DNA of 64,000 nt from NCBI GenBank assembly GCA_014529385.2, contig CM043942.1:49045274-49109273 (forward strand), given 5' to 3'. The translations under genes and the position numbers were made by a program. Positions 1-10,367 of the stretch are shown in pieces. Every line of letters begins with the position of its first letter. Position 1 is the stretch's first letter. The notes under the pieces were generated by a model. It was not told where the DNA came from. It saw nothing but the letters and a program-made list of their open reading frames with translations, and did no database searches. The stretch is from Adiantum capillus-veneris (Eukaryota; Streptophyta; Polypodiopsida; Polypodiales; Pteridaceae).

Positions 1-940
1 TTCCAAGGCTAATCATTGTAAATGACTTTTGCTCGTTACAGTTGTCTCCTACATTGCGCTATACAAACAAATCAGATTTGCTTTCCTAAATTTTTTGCTT
101 AATTATTACTTTCGTTTATCTATGTTATTCCGTTACAGTTGCAAAATTTTCTTTCCGCTAAGTTGTCTCACATTTCCCTTACCGCAGGGTACTGGATAAC
201 TTTTTCTTTGTGTTCCAGTTTAATTTATTTTTTAACTTTGCAATTTTCAAATCAAGGTGCCCACACTGTACGTTTTAAATGTGTGATCAAACACTAATAT
301 TGAAGCAAATTCTCGTTAGGCGGGATATTCTTTTATTTCAACTCAAACTACTCACACAACACTAACATATTTTGGATTTGTTAATTATACTATGGTGCAA
401 GTTTCATAGTCATGTTCTCCATAGCTTGTACAAAGAAGTTATGTTTGACAAAGCCTGGGATGCAAGTTATGATTATCCACGCACACACTGGTTTATATAT
501 TTCTGATGCAATATACCCTCAAGGTATGTACATTAACCTCGCTCCTCTTTTCATATTTGCTTTACCGACAATGTCTTCGGAAACCAAACATCTCTCATGT
601 CATCACTAGTACTTCTTAAATGGAATCACTTCTTACATCCTGTTGGTATGTACCTCAAATACATCACTCCTCTGTTCCTATTTCCTGTCTCTGAATTATC
701 TGCTCAGCTGAATACTCCAACCAATACTAAGATCATGGCTTCTAATTGTACTGCAAGGAATTTTTACTAACATGACTTGTCTATAAGCTATGCAGCTACT
801 CATGTCAGCTACGGTGCTATGGGATAGTGCACAACAATTTGTAAGTGCTTTGATATACTGCACTGTGATGTCAACAACATAGTAAATATTTTTTTTTCTC
901 CTTTATGTCTTGTCTAGTCCATTGTTCACACAGGCACACA
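1..940. other. No recognisable gene
   Basis: AT-rich sequence with many in-frame stops in all frames. The longest open stretch, on the plus strand from 412 to 609, matches no family I recognise and has no codon-like structure. I see no tRNA, LTR terminus or terminal repeat here. Confidence 0.5.
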
Positions 941-1133
941 GATTCGCCGATTTAGGTAGTATGTAAATACTCATCTTGGTACAATTACACCGATTCAGAC
1001 AACACATGACAAATTACAAATTCATGATTTTAAACAATACCAAATGCAGATTCGCCGATTTAGGCAGCATTAGTGCAGATCCACCGATTTAGGCAGCAGA
1101 TTTTGTTGGTGTCGATTCGCCAATTTAGGCAAC
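941..1133 (+). repeat. Four interspersed copies of a 16-20 bp motif
   Basis: The motif GATTCGCCGATTTAGG, usually followed by CAGCA or a close variant, occurs at 941-960, 1049-1069, 1078-1098 and 1114-1133. The copies are in the same orientation and differ at one to three bases. Spacing is irregular (108, 29 and 36 bases), so this is not a simple tandem array. Its function is unknown. Confidence 0.75.
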
Positions 1134-2150
1134 ACCGATCACAGACTCATGCTGCAGTGGTTGGCCACCACTGTCCTTAGCATCCTTCTGTTCCCGGGTT
1201 TACAAATTGAAGGATATTTGGATTTACACTGGGTATATGTTGGCAAATATTTGGATTTGGATTTTGATTTGGAATTGGATTTGGAACAGGATATCTGATG
1301 ATTTTTTGTCGCGACAATTTTTGTGGAAGTACACTTGAGATTGATGGGCATTGATTTATTAAATGATGATTGTGACCAATGATATCTTGATTTATCAGGA
1401 TATGACATATACTACTTATTCTAGTGGTATGGGACACTAGAATAGGCAGTATGTGGATGACGGCAGGCATAAGCAATATTGTCTAATTTTAGGAATTTTT
1501 CTTTTCCTATGTTGTAGTTTTGATACAGATTTCTAATCACTGTTTTTGACAAGTATGGTTTGCAGATTTTTATCTTCGCAACTGAGGACAGTTGCTTTCC
1601 AACGGAGAGGTATGTAATGGAATTGTTATTTTACTCTTTATTACAGCTGACAGGTGGAAAAGGCATCAGCAGATAATGGACTATGCAGAAGGATATCACA
1701 TTTTATGTATATTTTTTATTATTCAAGTGCTTCGGCCATTTATGACCGGCCGAACAGTTTGTACTCATTTTGACCATTTAAGAAATCTATAAAACAAATA
1801 CGTGCAAGAGGGAAATGGTCACTCTTGCACGGGGGGAGATTGCACCCAGTGTCTGCGTTGTTCTTCTCTCCTCTCCTCTCTTCTCTCTCACAGTGCCGAC
1901 GTAGAACTTTGCTCTAGGAGGTGTGCTTGCACGCGCTCTATTGCGCTCTCTCGTTCTCGGTCTCTCTCTGTTCGCATACGTCATCGATTATGTGCTTGTG
2001 GTAATGCCAAGTATGCAGTTTGATTGGTTTTATGTCTTGTAGCATGTTATTTGGGTATTTCACATGCTCGGCTGTAGCAAATAAAGGGAGGCCCGAAAGA
2101 GATGGACACTCCACACATGAACTCCTTAGAGTTTAAGCATGGTAGTTGGA
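1134..2150. other. Gene-less stretch with low-complexity patches
   Basis: It contains a degenerate purine/T-rich patch around 1200-1290 built on GGATTTGGATTTT-like units and a pyrimidine-rich TCTCTCCTC patch near 1860-1895. The AATAAA at about 2080 could be a polyadenylation signal, but no gene is attached to it. I see no coding signal that I trust. Confidence 0.4.
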
Positions 2151-2153
2151 TTA

Positions 2154-2480
2154 CATGGGAAGGGTTAGAAGGAAGATCTAATTCCGTGGGGGAGCAAACC
2201 TGCCTCCAACCCTATGGATCCTTGGGGTGTGGAGCCATGACCGCACAACCTTCTACTAAATCTTCTCTTATAACGCTCTTTCTCTGTTGGGAGGCGTTGT
2301 TTTCCCTTTTGAAAAAACATGTGGCACCCGCTGTTCAGGAGGTCAAAGATCAAAGCAAACTCTCACTATATGACATTGCACACCAAACATGGAAAATACT
2401 ATATGACTATATGACATGGGAAGGGTTTTGAAGGAAGATCTCACTATATGACACTGCACAACAAACATGGAAAATTCTAT
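2154..2480 (+). repeat. Two interleaved direct repeats
   Basis: A 41-bp unit beginning CTCACTATATGACA occurs at 2362-2402 and 2440-2480 with four mismatches. A second unit, ATGGGAAGGGTT followed by GAAGGAAGATCT, occurs at about 2155-2179 and 2416-2441. The arrangement suggests local duplication. No protein product is evident. Confidence 0.65.
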
Positions 2481-2647
2481 AATGTAAAGCACAAAGACTA
2501 TTTCTTATCAGTGCTTGGGAAAGCACATTGACTTGGGTCTTAGTTCATGAACAATGAAACCATAACTCCAATGAAGGTTGTGAGGATGGTAAAAAAATTC
2601 ATTGAAGGACGTCTTGTATATCGAAGGCAAGTCCTTTTGATGGATGA

Positions 2648-3537
2648 TTGCGAGTCCGCCCACCACAAGAGGAAACAAAGGATATCGAGGATGATTCCAA
2701 CCATCGACTAAAGTACAATGTGCACACCCAAAGCGAACAATCTAAAGGAATCCCTAGGAAGATCAAGTTTTTTGACATTACTCCCATTAGGAAATCGGAG
2801 AGCAAGGAGGAGTATGTGGTAGAGCCAAAAGACAATGAGGCTTTTTGTATGATATGACATATCCCAATTGCCTCCAAGGTAACATGTGGTGGCACAAAGA
2901 GTGGAAAAATCAGGTGCAAAAATGGTTATTGTAGGGTGTGTCAAAGGAATTCCCACACCTTCATTTGAGGACTATCGTAAGCATCCTAATGGACTTCAAC
3001 GAGAAATTATGTAGTGTTGCCCTTCATGTGATCCATTGTTAGAATGGAACACAACATGTCCATGGTTGCATCCTACATCGAGCATATGGCCAATAGCTAT
3101 AGAGACTAATTTAATAGAGGAAGAAGTCAAGTGCTTGCTTGAGAGGTGGCACATGGTGGAGACAACCAATGTTGCAACACCCACAACATATTCAACCAAT
3201 GAAGGTGCCTTTATGAGGGAGGTGGAAGTAACACAATTACAAGTATTTGCAATGGGATTTGAGTGAGATACGAGTTATCAATCTCAAAGGAGGCAACCAA
3301 GCGAATAAGAAAGGCACTTGAGATGAAAGCGAGATCACAAAGGAAGTGATGTGAGTGGAGAAAGCTCACAAGATTTTCAAGTTGCTTTTAAATAGTAATG
3401 CACTAGAGGGCCACATCTACAATGTGGAGATTAAAAAAGAGCCATCTTGTACTTGTCCCGACTTTGCAGAGCTTGAAGAGCAAGAAAAGCCTTATCTTCT
3501 AGTAAACATTTGTATGTTGTTTTTCTTTGTGTGCTAG
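2648..3537 (+). pseudogene. Relic with a degenerate SWIM zinc finger (transposase-like)
   Basis: The segment at 3355-3537 encodes KAHKIFKLLLNSN, then a block ending in CTCPDFAELEEQ followed by KPYL and a hydrophobic tail. This is the pattern of a SWIM zinc finger (CxC, spacer, CxH), which is found in Mutator-like transposases and FAR1-type proteins. The second half, where the family usually has a Cys-x-His, reads VNICMLFF here, so the metal site is broken. Upstream segments (2648-2857 and 3036-3266) lie on the same strand in shifting frames and may be earlier parts of the same relic, but I cannot assign domains to them. The link to Mutator is inferred from the SWIM motif alone. Confidence 0.45.
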
Positions 3538-3621
3538 GCTTGAGACAAAATGAGCATATGCTTTTTCATCAACCTATTCTCCGTTGAGGAGGTTCACAAT
3601 GTCCTCAGCCAATATTTGACC

Positions 3622-4040
3622 TACCCTTGTATGCAGTAGTGGAGTACATGCTGCCCCACGACCATGTAACCAGCTTTAGCCATGTTGAATTTATGAAGGT
3701 GGCTCTTTGATTTGATGAAGCCCCACTTTATCCACTTTTCCAGTAAATTATGAGCTTTTACACATAATTTTTCTTGCAAAAAAAGCTTGCCATGGGTGAA
3801 ACAATGCTTGCTAGGAAATGCTTGCCTAGAAACAAGCCACCCATTTTTTTGTATAAGGGTGTACCCTGCATGCGTGCCCTTTACGGGATCTTTGCAGTCT
3901 CTCTCTCTGTCTCTCTTTGTAAGTTTCATGTAGGCCACTATGAATCTTCATCTTGTCGTATGGGTTTTGTCTTTAGGTATGGGTTAGATGGGATGATGTA
4001 TTCATGGAAATTTCTTGCTGCCAAACTTCAAAATGTGTTA
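3622..4040. other. No recognisable gene
   Basis: Short open frames exist on both strands but none has recognisable domains. The stretch ends at the target duplication of the SINE. Confidence 0.4.
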
Positions 4041-4201
4041 ACAACATCAAGTAGCTAGCTTGGTCGATTGAGTCTTTATTCTTTTGTGACCCGGGACATG
4101 GGTTCAAAGGCGGCCAAGCGACCTTGTGCGCTCATAAGGACGTTCGTATCGATTCGCACGGGATGTGTGCAATTTGCTACAAAAAACAACATCAAGTAGC
4201 T
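4041..4201 (+). mobile_element. tRNA-derived SINE with 16-bp target site duplication
   Basis: The 16-mer ACAACATCAAGTAGCT is repeated exactly at 4041-4056 and 4186-4201, and encloses a 129-bp insert at 4057-4185. The insert starts with a box-A-like AGCTTGGTCGATTGAG, has a box-B-like GGGTTCAAAGGC about 45 bases on, and ends in TTTGCTAC followed by an A-run. Pol III boxes, a short A tail and a long target duplication together are the hallmark of a SINE mobilised by LINE machinery. Orientation is plus. The family name is unknown to me. The exact target duplication suggests a fairly young insertion. Confidence 0.8.
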
Positions 4202-4412
4202 CTTGCTCATGTTGTTTTTAAGTACATGGAAAAGCTTGATTGGACACGCCTTTGAGGAGTAGAATGTTGAGATGTGAATACATGTCAGCGCCCCTGGCGC
4301 AGGTCCAATTCATCAAATATGAAGAACGTCTCTTTGTCTCTCACTCAGCTATCACAGGAAGTTTTGGACAAATTCTCACAATATTTCCCACATTGTGACT
4401 TACCTCAACATC

Positions 4413-4480
4413 ATGAGCTTCTGTGAGGGAGGCGCCGCATACCTAGCTAGGTATGCGGTGCCTCTCGAGCAGAAGCTCAT
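4413..4480. repeat. 68-bp near-perfect inverted repeat with no loop
   Basis: The left arm at 4413-4446 and the right arm at 4447-4480 match at 29 of 34 positions. The central 20 bases, GCATACCTAG plus its reverse complement, are a perfect palindrome. The outer arms share ATGAGCTTCTG. The structure lies 140 bases upstream of the BTB/POZ exon and 210 bases downstream of the SINE. It could form a cruciform or an RNA hairpin. It could equally be the remnant of a fold-back element. Confidence 0.8.
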
Positions 4481-4579
4481 CATGTTATGCATTGCATGAA
4501 AAACACTAAGAAAGACTCCGTTTTCCTACATGAGAAAATTTCTAAATCTTCTTGTGTATATGTAATGGAGCGTTCGTAG

Positions 4580-5179
4580 CGTGTCTCGCACAGAAAATCA
4601 GCCTCTTCATCCTCTTCTGTGGACTGGGCCGAATGGGTGCCAGAGTGCCTGCAACCAGCCATAGCCATAGCCAGCAAGCTTCCATACCACCACGACCACG
4701 AGGATGATGAAGACGAGGACGATGAGGATGATGGCCATTCTGTAGACAATGAGCAGGATCCTCATCAGAACAGTTATGAGGAGGAGGAAGACGAAGATGG
4801 ATATCACCGTTTACAAGAACACACACAGTTCCACCGTGTCCACCATCACCTTCACAGGCAAGGTGCAGGGGCTGCGTTAAGGTCAAGAGGACGCCAGCAG
4901 CATCAGCATCAGCATCATCACCAGAATCATGGAGGGGATGGAAAACTGTGCGTCTCTTGCAAGGAGCTCTACTGTCCTCTTCGTGGGGGTGATACCTGCC
5001 ATGAGTGCTATGAGGAAGCTTCTAAAGCAGAGGCCGCCCTCAAGAAAGAGATTGAAGAGCTCAACGCCCGCATTGCCTTCCTCTGCAATTGGGCACCTGA
5101 AGCCATGTCTGAGCAATTCTCAGACCTTGTTCTTGAGAGCTCTGATGGCTCCAAAATTAGGGCTCATTGAGCTATTTTG
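4580..5179 (+). pseudogene. First exon of a BTB/POZ-domain gene (At4g08455-like), disrupted
   Basis: The reading frame is open from 4580. It encodes an acidic and His-rich low-complexity leader, then a Cys finger (KLCVSCKELYCPLRGG, then CHECYEEA), then a coiled-coil-like stretch KKEIEELNARIAFLCNW, and then the start of a BTB/POZ domain (FSDLVLESSDGSKIRAH). From memory, this order matches the plant BTB/POZ protein At4g08455, a probable CUL3 E3-ligase substrate adaptor. At 5168-5170 a TGA stands where the family has Arg or Lys (after the AH of the BTB motif). The next three codons keep the family reading and are followed by a good splice donor, GTATGT, at 5180. The stop therefore looks like a CGA-to-TGA change. 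No in-frame ATG precedes the finger, only a GTG at 4619. No later exon was found downstream. I infer a dead or truncated copy. Confidence 0.65.
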
Positions 5180-6120
5180 GTATGTCTCTCTTGTTTTAAT
5201 CAGAATTTATTTGGCTGCAACCCTTCATTGCTTTTGTTCTTCTGTCTGGGGTCTGAGAGCACATGATAATTTTACTTCCTTAGTTTTTCAGAACTGTGGC
5301 CAATGTAGATGTAAGTGGCACTTCCAAAACAGTTTTATATCATGGTAAACGAATTTTTTTGAGCTAGTAAGGGTGTAGAGTGTGATGATTTTTATAACCT
5401 TTGCCATGGAGTACTTTTAGGCTTTTTTGGTGTGGTTAAATGGCTCAAACTAGTGGGGGTGGACATAAACCTGGTTTGTTGGTTTAAGAAAATAAGCTCT
5501 AATTAGGAACTAACTCCATACAAACCTGCATCTACAAATGGTGTGAGTAGGCATGGTGTAGGTGTTGTCCAAGCTATGCATGGCAAAGGTGATGGTCTTT
5601 ACTTCATGTTTGGACAAGCAGGTGAAGTTAAGATCGTATGTTATCAAGTATTGAAATTTGAAATTGTGATTAACTTTGCCATGGAATTCCTCGTTTGGGT
5701 TCTAAACGTTGTAGAATCTCATTCGAATCTGTTATCTTTAGTAGGATTTCAGAATTTTTGCTTTTGTCTTATCTTCGTTTGTATGATGTTGACATTTAGG
5801 AATGAAGTTTTTGCAGTATCTTATTCTTGATTTAAAATGGTCTAAAGTTGAGAGTTTGTATGAAGTTTCAGTAAAGTAAGTTTCTCGATTTTGATTTTTG
5901 ATATTTTATAGCATTTTGTGTGTGTTAAGACTCTCTTAGTAGTGCGTTTTGTTTTAAGTGTTGTATCCTTTCTTGAGGCTTGTAAGTTTAGACCTTTTTT
6001 TATGTTGCAAAATACTGTATACACTTGTAAATCTAAAATCTAAAGATAATCACTAGGACAGATTTATTGAGATGGATGTAGAGCTTGTTACAAGTGAATT
6101 GTGCCTTGATGTCCGCAAGG
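5180..6120. other. T-rich sequence downstream of the BTB exon; intron-like
   Basis: It begins with a consensus splice donor at 5180 and is T-rich, which fits an intron of the BTB gene. I could not find the rest of the BTB domain before the LTR element at 6352. If this is an intron, the following exon lies outside the window or is lost. Confidence 0.4.
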
Positions 6121-6124
6121 TGAG

Positions 6125-6285
6125 TTGGACTCGATTGAGCGATATGGTATGTGGAAGTTGTTTCCTTGGGCAGCTAAGTAAAAGGTCATTGGTTCCAAGT
6201 GGGTCTGCAAGGCTGAGTACAACTTGATTAGTTTGTGGAATATGCATAAAACTTGATTGGTAGTTAAGGGCTTACCTCAATGGCT
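6125..6285 (+). pseudogene. Ty1/copia reverse transcriptase scrap
   Basis: Conceptual translation reads YGMWKLFPW, then a stop, then KVIGSKWVCKAEYN, and later LVVKGLPQW. This is the conserved entry of copia reverse transcriptase, where the family has a WxL motif, then an IG(C/S)KWV(Y/C)K motif, then an ARLVAKG motif. Stops are present at the lysine-rich linker and before LVVKG. The LTR element at 6352 begins just downstream, but orientation and family give no reason to link them. Confidence 0.6.
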
Positions 6286-6351
6286 CAAAATTGAGAATGA
6301 TGAGACCTTGGTTCCGAACTGTGTGGATTGCCGTGATGTAAATCTTTCTTG

Positions 6352-7191
6352 TGTCACGTGGGCACTTCACTTGCGCCTCGTGGACATGCTTCTGCCATAG
6401 TCTAGCACGAGTCTTAGCTTAGGACTGATCTTGGCACCTTTGTGAGCCTCTAGCAGGACGTGCATGTCCAGGCCGGTCATAGTTGCATACCCTCTCTTGC
6501 ACAGAATCGCTCAATAGAGGCAGAAGAGATAGAAGGAGAGCACAGGCAGCAGTGCACAGACCCTCCCCAGCGTTTTCTCATAGAGCCAGCCAGCGTTTTT
6601 GGAAGTTGACAGCATCAGCGTTTTCAGACTTCCTAAACGTTTGCAGATTCAGAGGTAGCCTTGTCGTCTTTGTAGATCCTCGCCGGTTGCCTAGCGTTTT
6701 GCAGATTCAGCCTAGATCTGCTGCATTTTCAGTTTTCAGCCCTTAGCCTCGTTGAACCCGAGTGTTACCCGACCCCATCCAGTAGCAGATCCTCGCCGCA
6801 AGTGCCACCTTGGTGCAGATCTGCCAGCAGTTCATTTTCAGCCCAAAACAGTCCTAGCGTTTTGCAATTTCAGCCTAGATCAGCCAGCGTTTTTGCATTC
6901 CCACCCAGCCTTGCACGACTCGGCAGTTGCAGATCAGCCCCGCAGTACCGCCACAATAGTAGATCCATAGCAGGAAGACCTAGCGTTTTCACATTTCAGC
7001 CATCAACCTAGCAGATCTTGCCGTCGTCGTCAACACCTTCATGATCGTCGTCGTTGACATCATCGTTGTCATCGTCGACATAGTCCTCACTTAGCATCAT
7101 AGCATTATGACCCATGGTGCAAGAATAAAGAAAGTACTTGCTCTGGCAACAAAGCAAGGGGGCCCTTGAGGGTTTGGACCCGACATACTGT

Positions 7192-7232
<41 letters not shown>

Positions 7233-7346
7233 TCCTCTTTCTTTCAGTTCAATTCAGTTCTTTCAAGTGAAGTAAAGTGTCCCTTGTGTTTGTGCCGAGT
7301 ACCTAGATCCGAGCTAAATCCATTAACACTTCTGTTGCACCTGACA
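6352..7346 (+). repeat. Left LTR
   Basis: It is bounded by TGTCACG at the left and CTGACA at the right and is adjacent to a tRNA-Met primer site. It holds a CT microsatellite at 7195-7229. From about 6600 onward it is repeated in the right LTR (7575-8721). Confidence 0.85.
7195..7229. repeat. (CT)n microsatellite in left LTR
   Basis: An uninterrupted CT tract of about 35 bases. The equivalent tract in the right LTR, at 8562-8607, is longer. Confidence 0.95.
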
Positions 7347-7347
7347 T

Positions 7348-7360
7348 TGGTATGAGAGCT
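7348..7360 (+). other. Primer binding site (initiator tRNA-Met)
   Basis: The sequence TGGTATGAGAGCT lies one base after the LTR terminal CA. The canonical plant site is TGGTATCAGAGC, so there is one mismatch. Confidence 0.8.
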
Positions 7361-7513
7361 TTGTGTGTGCTTCGGCTTCACGTACTCAAGAGAAGAACCT
7401 AAAGAATCCAAGAAGAACCAAGGACCAAGGAACCCCAAGAACTGCCTATTTTTTTACCTTGAAGGAAGCTTCGCGTCCCTACCCGGACTTCTTAGCCTCT
7501 TAGTACCCTCAGT

Positions 7514-7575
7514 ATGGAGCATCCAGAACCAGTGCCCATCTTCATCGCCATGTCTTTGAAGGACGATCGACATCA
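7514..7575 (+). pseudogene. Possible gag N-terminal stub
   Basis: An ATG at 7514, about 155 bases after the primer site, opens a frame reading MEHPEPVPIFIAMSLKDDRH before it runs into LTR sequence. Its position suits the start of gag. No domain is recognisable, so the assignment rests on location only. Confidence 0.35.
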
Positions 7576-7919
7576 GTATTTTTTGAAGTTGACAGCATCA
7601 GCATTTTCAGCCTTCATCAACGTTTGCAGATCCAGCGGTAGCCTTGGCGTTTTTGCAGATCCTCGCCGGTTGCCTAGCGTTTTGCAGATTCAGCCCAGAT
7701 TTGCTAGCGTTTTCAGTTTTCAGCCCTTAGCCTCGTTGAGCCCGACCCCATCCAGTAGCAAATCCTTGCCACAAGTGCCACCTTGTTGCAGATCTTTCAG
7801 CAGTTTATTTTCAGCCCAAAACAGTCCTAGTGTTTTGCAATTTCAGCCCCAATTAGCCAGCGTTTTCGCATTCCCAGCCTTGTACGACTCGGCAGTTGCA
7901 GATTAGCTCCGCAGTAGCA

Positions 7920-8381
7920 GATCCACAGCATATTAACAGGGGATGGAGGCTAGAGACGGGGGACGCCCGGATCCGGGACGGGGACGGATGGCAGACTGCC
8001 TGCCAGATGGGAACGCAACCTGAACGTCCGGGGACGGCAGGGAACATTAGTCAACAGTCAACTTTTAAAATTTGAAAAACTAACATTGAAATTTGACTCA
8101 TTTTGAGCCTTTGTGGCATGTACTTTTCATTTTGTGTCCATCTCGATTCTCGTGCCATCGATGTTTTATTAGCACATTTGCGTCTATATGACTCATGTCT
8201 TTGGTCTATTTAGTGTAAGTTTGTGGTTCAAGTTATGCTCTATGTGTGTGGGTCAAAAAATGCCAAAAAAAACTTCTTTTTTGTTTTTTGCCGCTTCGCC
8301 CCGTCCCTGTTTCCTAACTTTTGCCATCACGTCCTTGTTCGCGACCCCGACCTGCCGTTCCATGTTACTATGATCCACGGC
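7920..8381. mobile_element. Non-autonomous TIR transposon (MITE) inside the right LTR
   Basis: Comparison with the left LTR shows an extra block of about 440 bp at 7930-8371. Flanks read GATCCACAGC at 7920-7929 and GATCCACGGC at 8372-8381, a target duplication of 8-10 bp with one mismatch. The ends are imperfect inverted repeats: ATATTAACAGGG on the left and, in reverse complement, ATAGTAACATGG on the right. GC-rich GGGACGGGG segments lie near both ends. An 8-10 bp duplication fits hAT or Mutator. I cannot choose between them. There is no coding capacity. Confidence 0.65.
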
Positions 8382-8558
8382 CAGAAGACTTAGCGTTTTC
8401 AGATTTCACCCAGCAACCCAACAGATCTTGCCGTCGTCCTCGACATAGTCCTCACTTAGCATCATAGCATCATGACCCATGGTGCAAGAATAAAGAAAGA
8501 ACTTGCTATGGCAATAGAGCAAGGGCGCCCTTGAGGGTTTGGGACCGGACATACCGTG

Positions 8559-8561
<3 letters not shown>

Positions 8562-8607
<46 letters not shown>
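8562..8607. repeat. (CT)n microsatellite in right LTR
   Basis: An uninterrupted CT tract of about 46 bases, homologous to 7195-7229 and expanded by about 11 bases. Confidence 0.95.
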
Positions 8608-8613
<6 letters not shown>

Positions 8614-8726
8614 TTCTTTCAGTTCAGTTCAATTCTTTCAAGTGAAGTAAAGTCTCCCTTGTGTTTGTGCCGAGTACCTAGATTCGAGCTAAATCCATAA
8701 ACACTTCCGCTGCACCTGACATCTTG

Positions 8727-10360
8727 CCCCATTGTTCAGCGATAGAATACAACCTATTCTTGCCCTCAAGTTATAATTGCTGGTATGGACCTAACCCACG
8801 TTTTTTGACGGTGATTTGCAGAAGGTATATGAGAGATAACCTCACGATTGTGAGGCTCTAAGATTGAGAGACAAAATTTGCAAGTTGTGAGAAGAGACTC
8901 TGCAGCCAAGCAAGCTCCTTGAGCTTGGTACAAGAAGATAGATTCATTCTTTTGATTGTTGGGGCTGTGACATTGATGTCTACTTGGCATAATTGATGTG
9001 ATAGCCTATATGCACCTATGTGAAACCACGTGCTAGAGTGCACCCAGGACTTATGAGACATGGAATGATGTATCATATCATGATGTAACCTCTTGCAATG
9101 CTCATGTATGAGGGTCAATGAAACCTATATTTTCTCAAGGGATGCAATGATTTATTTTCTCTATCATTGTAAGTGATATTGTAATGTCTCCACCATAATG
9201 TAACAAGTGGTATAAGAACCTTTTTAGCATAGAAAAAAGTCTAATCCTAGCTCTTGATTAGATCAATTTCAAAGGTTTTGGCCTACTTCTGAAATGCCTT
9301 CCAAAAGGTTTTATAAGTTCTGTATATATACGGACATACCTAGATGGAAACTATATGCTCATGCACTTTGCACAACATGTCAATCTTTAGAGTAAGACAT
9401 GCATTAGGTGTATTATGTTGCTAGAGAATTGATAGCTTACTTGAAGTTTGAAACTTGAAATAGAATAGATGAGAACCAATGAAGTATAAAATTTTGTCTT
9501 CTAGGGAATGCGATGATCAGAAACACAAGGTTTCAAAAACGTTGTTGGGCGATTTTAGAAAACGATTTTCTTTCTTTGTATAAAATGTACGGATGGCTCT
9601 TGTTTAAAAAGATCTTAAAGCCTTGGTAGAGGCACTTTGTAACATTATGCATTGTAAATATAGTAAGTAAAAAATAGTGGCAGCTCTGGTGTGTAAGTTG
9701 GGTAGTTTGAGGACAAATGACCATTTACGAAAGGAAAGCGAGTTTCTAAGTGAAAGAGGGGAGAGAAGCCACGTTCTGGGATTGCATGACAAAGGAGAAG
9801 CAAGAAGAGGTCAAAATTCAGTTTTGGACCTAGAAATTAGTGTTTTCCTCACAAATTTCTCATCAACGTTGGAAATCTGCAGCCCACGAGTCTTTTTTGG
9901 GGTTTTGGCACATTCTGTATGCGCTTGTGTATTCAGATTTCTCGATTTTCAAGTGTAGAATTTTTTGCAACAGCCTATAACAGTAAATAAAAGCTTTTTC
10001 AAGAGTTTTTCTATCTTTATTAATGTGTTTTATGAGGTTTTTTGTCGGGTTTATCTATATGAATTATTGTAGCTGAGGGTTCTTGGTTGAGGATCATCTT
10101 ATAATCCCCTATTAAGTTCTTATTCTCTTTGCTTAACTATGTATTAGCTTATCTACATTGTATCACAATTCGGGGGACTTGAGAAAAAGAGTGTTTGGTT
10201 TCCTTTGTTTGGTAAGGATTTTTTGTGTTGGTGTATTTGCAAAGTAAGTGAAGGCGAAGCTATAGAGGCGTCAAGATAGTTTTTCTTCTTCCTCACAGCT
10301 TTTTGGTGCTTCCACAGGGGAGCATTCTAGTTACTCTAAATTTGTTGTTGCAATGACATT
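8727..10360. other. No recognisable gene
   Basis: Moderately AT-rich sequence with only short open frames on either strand. None carries a domain I recognise. I see no terminal repeats in it. Confidence 0.4.
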
Positions 10361-10367
10361 TATGTAT

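Larger units (their letters stand above)
6347..8726 (+). mobile_element. LTR retrotransposon with collapsed interior
   Basis: The element spans 6352-8721. It starts TGTCACGTG, ends CACCTGACA, and is flanked by the 5-bp duplication TCTTG (6347-6351 and 8722-8726). The left LTR is 6352-7346 (995 bp). A primer binding site complementary to initiator tRNA-Met follows at 7348-7360, with one mismatch. Only about 230 bp of interior remains. The sequence then re-enters the LTR about a quarter of the way in, giving a 5'-truncated right LTR of roughly 700 bp once the nested insertion is removed. No polypurine tract or pol is left. I infer a deletion running from gag into the 3' LTR. The LTRs contain many copies of AGCGTTTTGCAGATTCAGCC-like units and a CT tract near their 3' ends. 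Confidence 0.85.

Noticed and set aside
780..840. OB-fold-like ATVLWDSAQQF followed by a GTAAGTG donor as an RPA exon
   Set aside because: Only about ten residues resemble an RPA motif, with stops on both sides and no neighbouring exon. Too little to call.
7244..7438. Minus-strand ORF crossing the LTR end and primer site
   Set aside because: It lies opposite the LTR/primer-site junction of a plus-strand element and is a shadow frame.
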